6,234 bases of DNA from the NCBI GenBank assembly GCA_010027915.1, contig RGUG01000082.1, forward strand, positions 1 through 6,234, in the 5' to 3' direction. The position numbers and the translations under genes are program-made. Positions 5,301 to 6,234 of the stretch are shown here, piece after piece. The notes below the pieces were generated by a model that saw only the letters and a program-made list of their open reading frames with translations, made no database searches and was not told where the DNA came from. Origin of the DNA: a bacterium (lineage in GTDB: Bacteria; Margulisbacteria; Marinamargulisbacteria; SXXA01). The first letter of the stretch is position 1; every line of letters starts with the position of its first letter.

Positions 5301-6234
5301 CTATGGCCTCGCATAATTGTACATCATTGAGGCCGAACCTGATGTTATCCCAAATATTGGAGGAAGAAACGGGATAGCACCCCTTATGTAAAAAAGCGAA
5401 TCCGAGAGTGTAGGGTTTTTATATGTATTATAGCCACCCCAAGCATTCCCTGCTAGTGCAAGCCCAAAGCCAACACCTTTCACACCCGGATGCGGCACCA
5501 TTTGCAACCCCGACCCCGCAACCCCCAACACATCTGGTCCGTACTTATTAACCGACCGCTTCGCATCATTAAATTTATCAACCGGACTCCTCTCTTCCCT
5601 GGTATCAAACCACGCATGTCGGCCCAATTCATTAAACGCCATCCCATATCCACCCGCCAATGCACCCTGAACAAAATCACCGCCTGTCGCCCACGACGCA
5701 GCCCCTCCCACAAGCGCGGCCCCGGCTATACTCCCAAACCCGTTATTCCCAGTCATTCCCATTATCGTCGGTGACAACGCCTGCCCTACTCCTGCCCCAA
5801 TCGCCCCACTCCAAAAATTCCCGCCCTGCAGGGATGAGCTTATCCCTCCCGCTATACTATGCATCGCTATTTTCTCGATTCCCCCTTGTGCAAATCCAAA
5901 TGCATCAGATACACCCCCAACCATATTAAAGACACCAGCTCCAATTGCACCTCCAATTGCCGATTGCCCTACCGCATTCCAATTGACCTGGCCCGTCATA
6001 GACAATTGTACTGCCACATTCGTCGCTGCACTTATTGCAGCACCATCCAACATTGCCCCTAACAATGTACCTAGCCCAGGACAAATCGCACTAAATAATT
6101 CAGTAAAAAACTCCCCATCCGGATCCACATACATCAACGGGTTGTTCCCCGCATACAAATACGGATTAAACGCCTGTCCCGCCGGGTCTTCCGTCAAAAA
6201 CCGCCCTATTCTCGGGTCGTAGTACCGCTGGTTG
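5301..6234 (-). CDS. Rhs-family polymorphic toxin, C-terminal part (N-terminus outside window)
   Basis: The reading frame enters at the window edge, so only the last 310 residues are seen. Numbered from the edge, residues 3-40 are the end of the RHS-repeat-associated core: RYYDPRIGRFLTEDP, then YLYAGNNPLMYVDPDGE. In this family the core ends a shell that encloses a variable C-terminal toxin, delivered to neighbouring cells by contact-dependent or type VI-like systems. Residues about 44-200 are a Gly/Ala-rich hydrophobic linker with two repeats of a GG-x-F-x2-GA pattern. From about 201 (NELGRHAWFDTREERSP) the variable tip begins. It has a polar stretch (VDKFNDAKRSVNKYG) and then hydrophobic segments at about 234-248, 253-268 and 279-304, ending MMYNYARP. 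No nuclease or deaminase motif is visible. The hydrophobic tip and membrane-protein partner suggest a membrane target. The tip could also be inactive or of unknown class. Confidence 0.9.
   Translation of the reverse strand, partial: NQRYYDPRIGRFLTEDPAGQAFNPYLYAGNNPLMYVDPDGEFFTELFSAICPGLGTLLGAMLDGAAISAATNVAVQLSMTGQVNWNAVGQSAIGGAIGAGVFNMVGGVSDAFGFAQGGIEKIAMHSIAGGISSSLQGGNFWSGAIGAGVGQALSPTIMGMTGNNGFGSIAGAALVGGAASWATGGDFVQGALAGGYGMAFNELGRHAWFDTREERSPVDKFNDAKRSVNKYGPDVLGVAGSGLQMVPHPGVKGVGFGLALAGNAWGGYNTYKNPTLSDSLFYIRGAIPFLPPIFGITSGSASMMYNYARP

Noticed and set aside
1..6234. CRISPR array, rRNA, tRNA genes or replication origin
   Set aside because: No regularly spaced repeats, rRNA-like blocks, tRNA cloverleaf or DnaA-box cluster was seen on either strand.

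Overview
This is a bacterial chromosomal window. It holds a housekeeping pair, valS and hisD, on the plus strand, flanked on each side by minus-strand material. The valS and hisD genes run at about 53-58% GC in hand-counted lines, use TTG often for leucine and CCC often for proline, and overlap by ATGA. The right end carries the C-terminal end of an Rhs-repeat polymorphic-toxin-type protein. I cannot fix the lineage. The valyl-tRNA synthetase is the short form, without the roughly 37-residue insert after KMSKS seen in Escherichia coli. It also carries two Cys-x2-Cys pairs. Both argue against a typical beta/gamma-proteobacterium, but this is only a hint.

Layout. Positions 1-355 hold an open, codon-plausible minus-strand frame that leaves the window and is probably the N-terminal part of an unrecognised membrane-associated protein. 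Positions 356-568 form the divergent intergenic region. It contains a perfect 12-bp inverted repeat, a small hairpin followed by six T, and a promoter-like TTGAGG-17-TATACT whose predicted start point falls on the valS ATG. Positions 569-3214 are valS (881 aa). Positions 3211-4503 are hisD (430 aa), overlapping valS by 4 nt with a Shine-Dalgarno inside the end of valS. Positions 4504-5069 contain no convincing gene. This stretch holds a G/C inverted repeat and might be a decayed mobile element.

Positions 5070-6234 are on the minus strand. The end of an Rhs core (RYYDP...DPDG) is followed by a Gly/Ala-rich linker and a C-terminal tip of about 110 residues. Three bases later comes a 75-aa protein with two membrane helices. 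This is the usual order of a polymorphic toxin and its immunity gene. The tip has several hydrophobic segments and the partner is an AT-rich (33% GC) membrane protein, so I infer a membrane-acting toxin guarded by a membrane immunity protein. I do not recognise either family.

How the genes work together: valS and hisD look co-transcribed and translationally coupled, linking valyl-tRNA charging to the last step of histidine synthesis. The Rhs/immunity pair is a separate, convergent accessory unit with signs of horizontal exchange at its 3' end.
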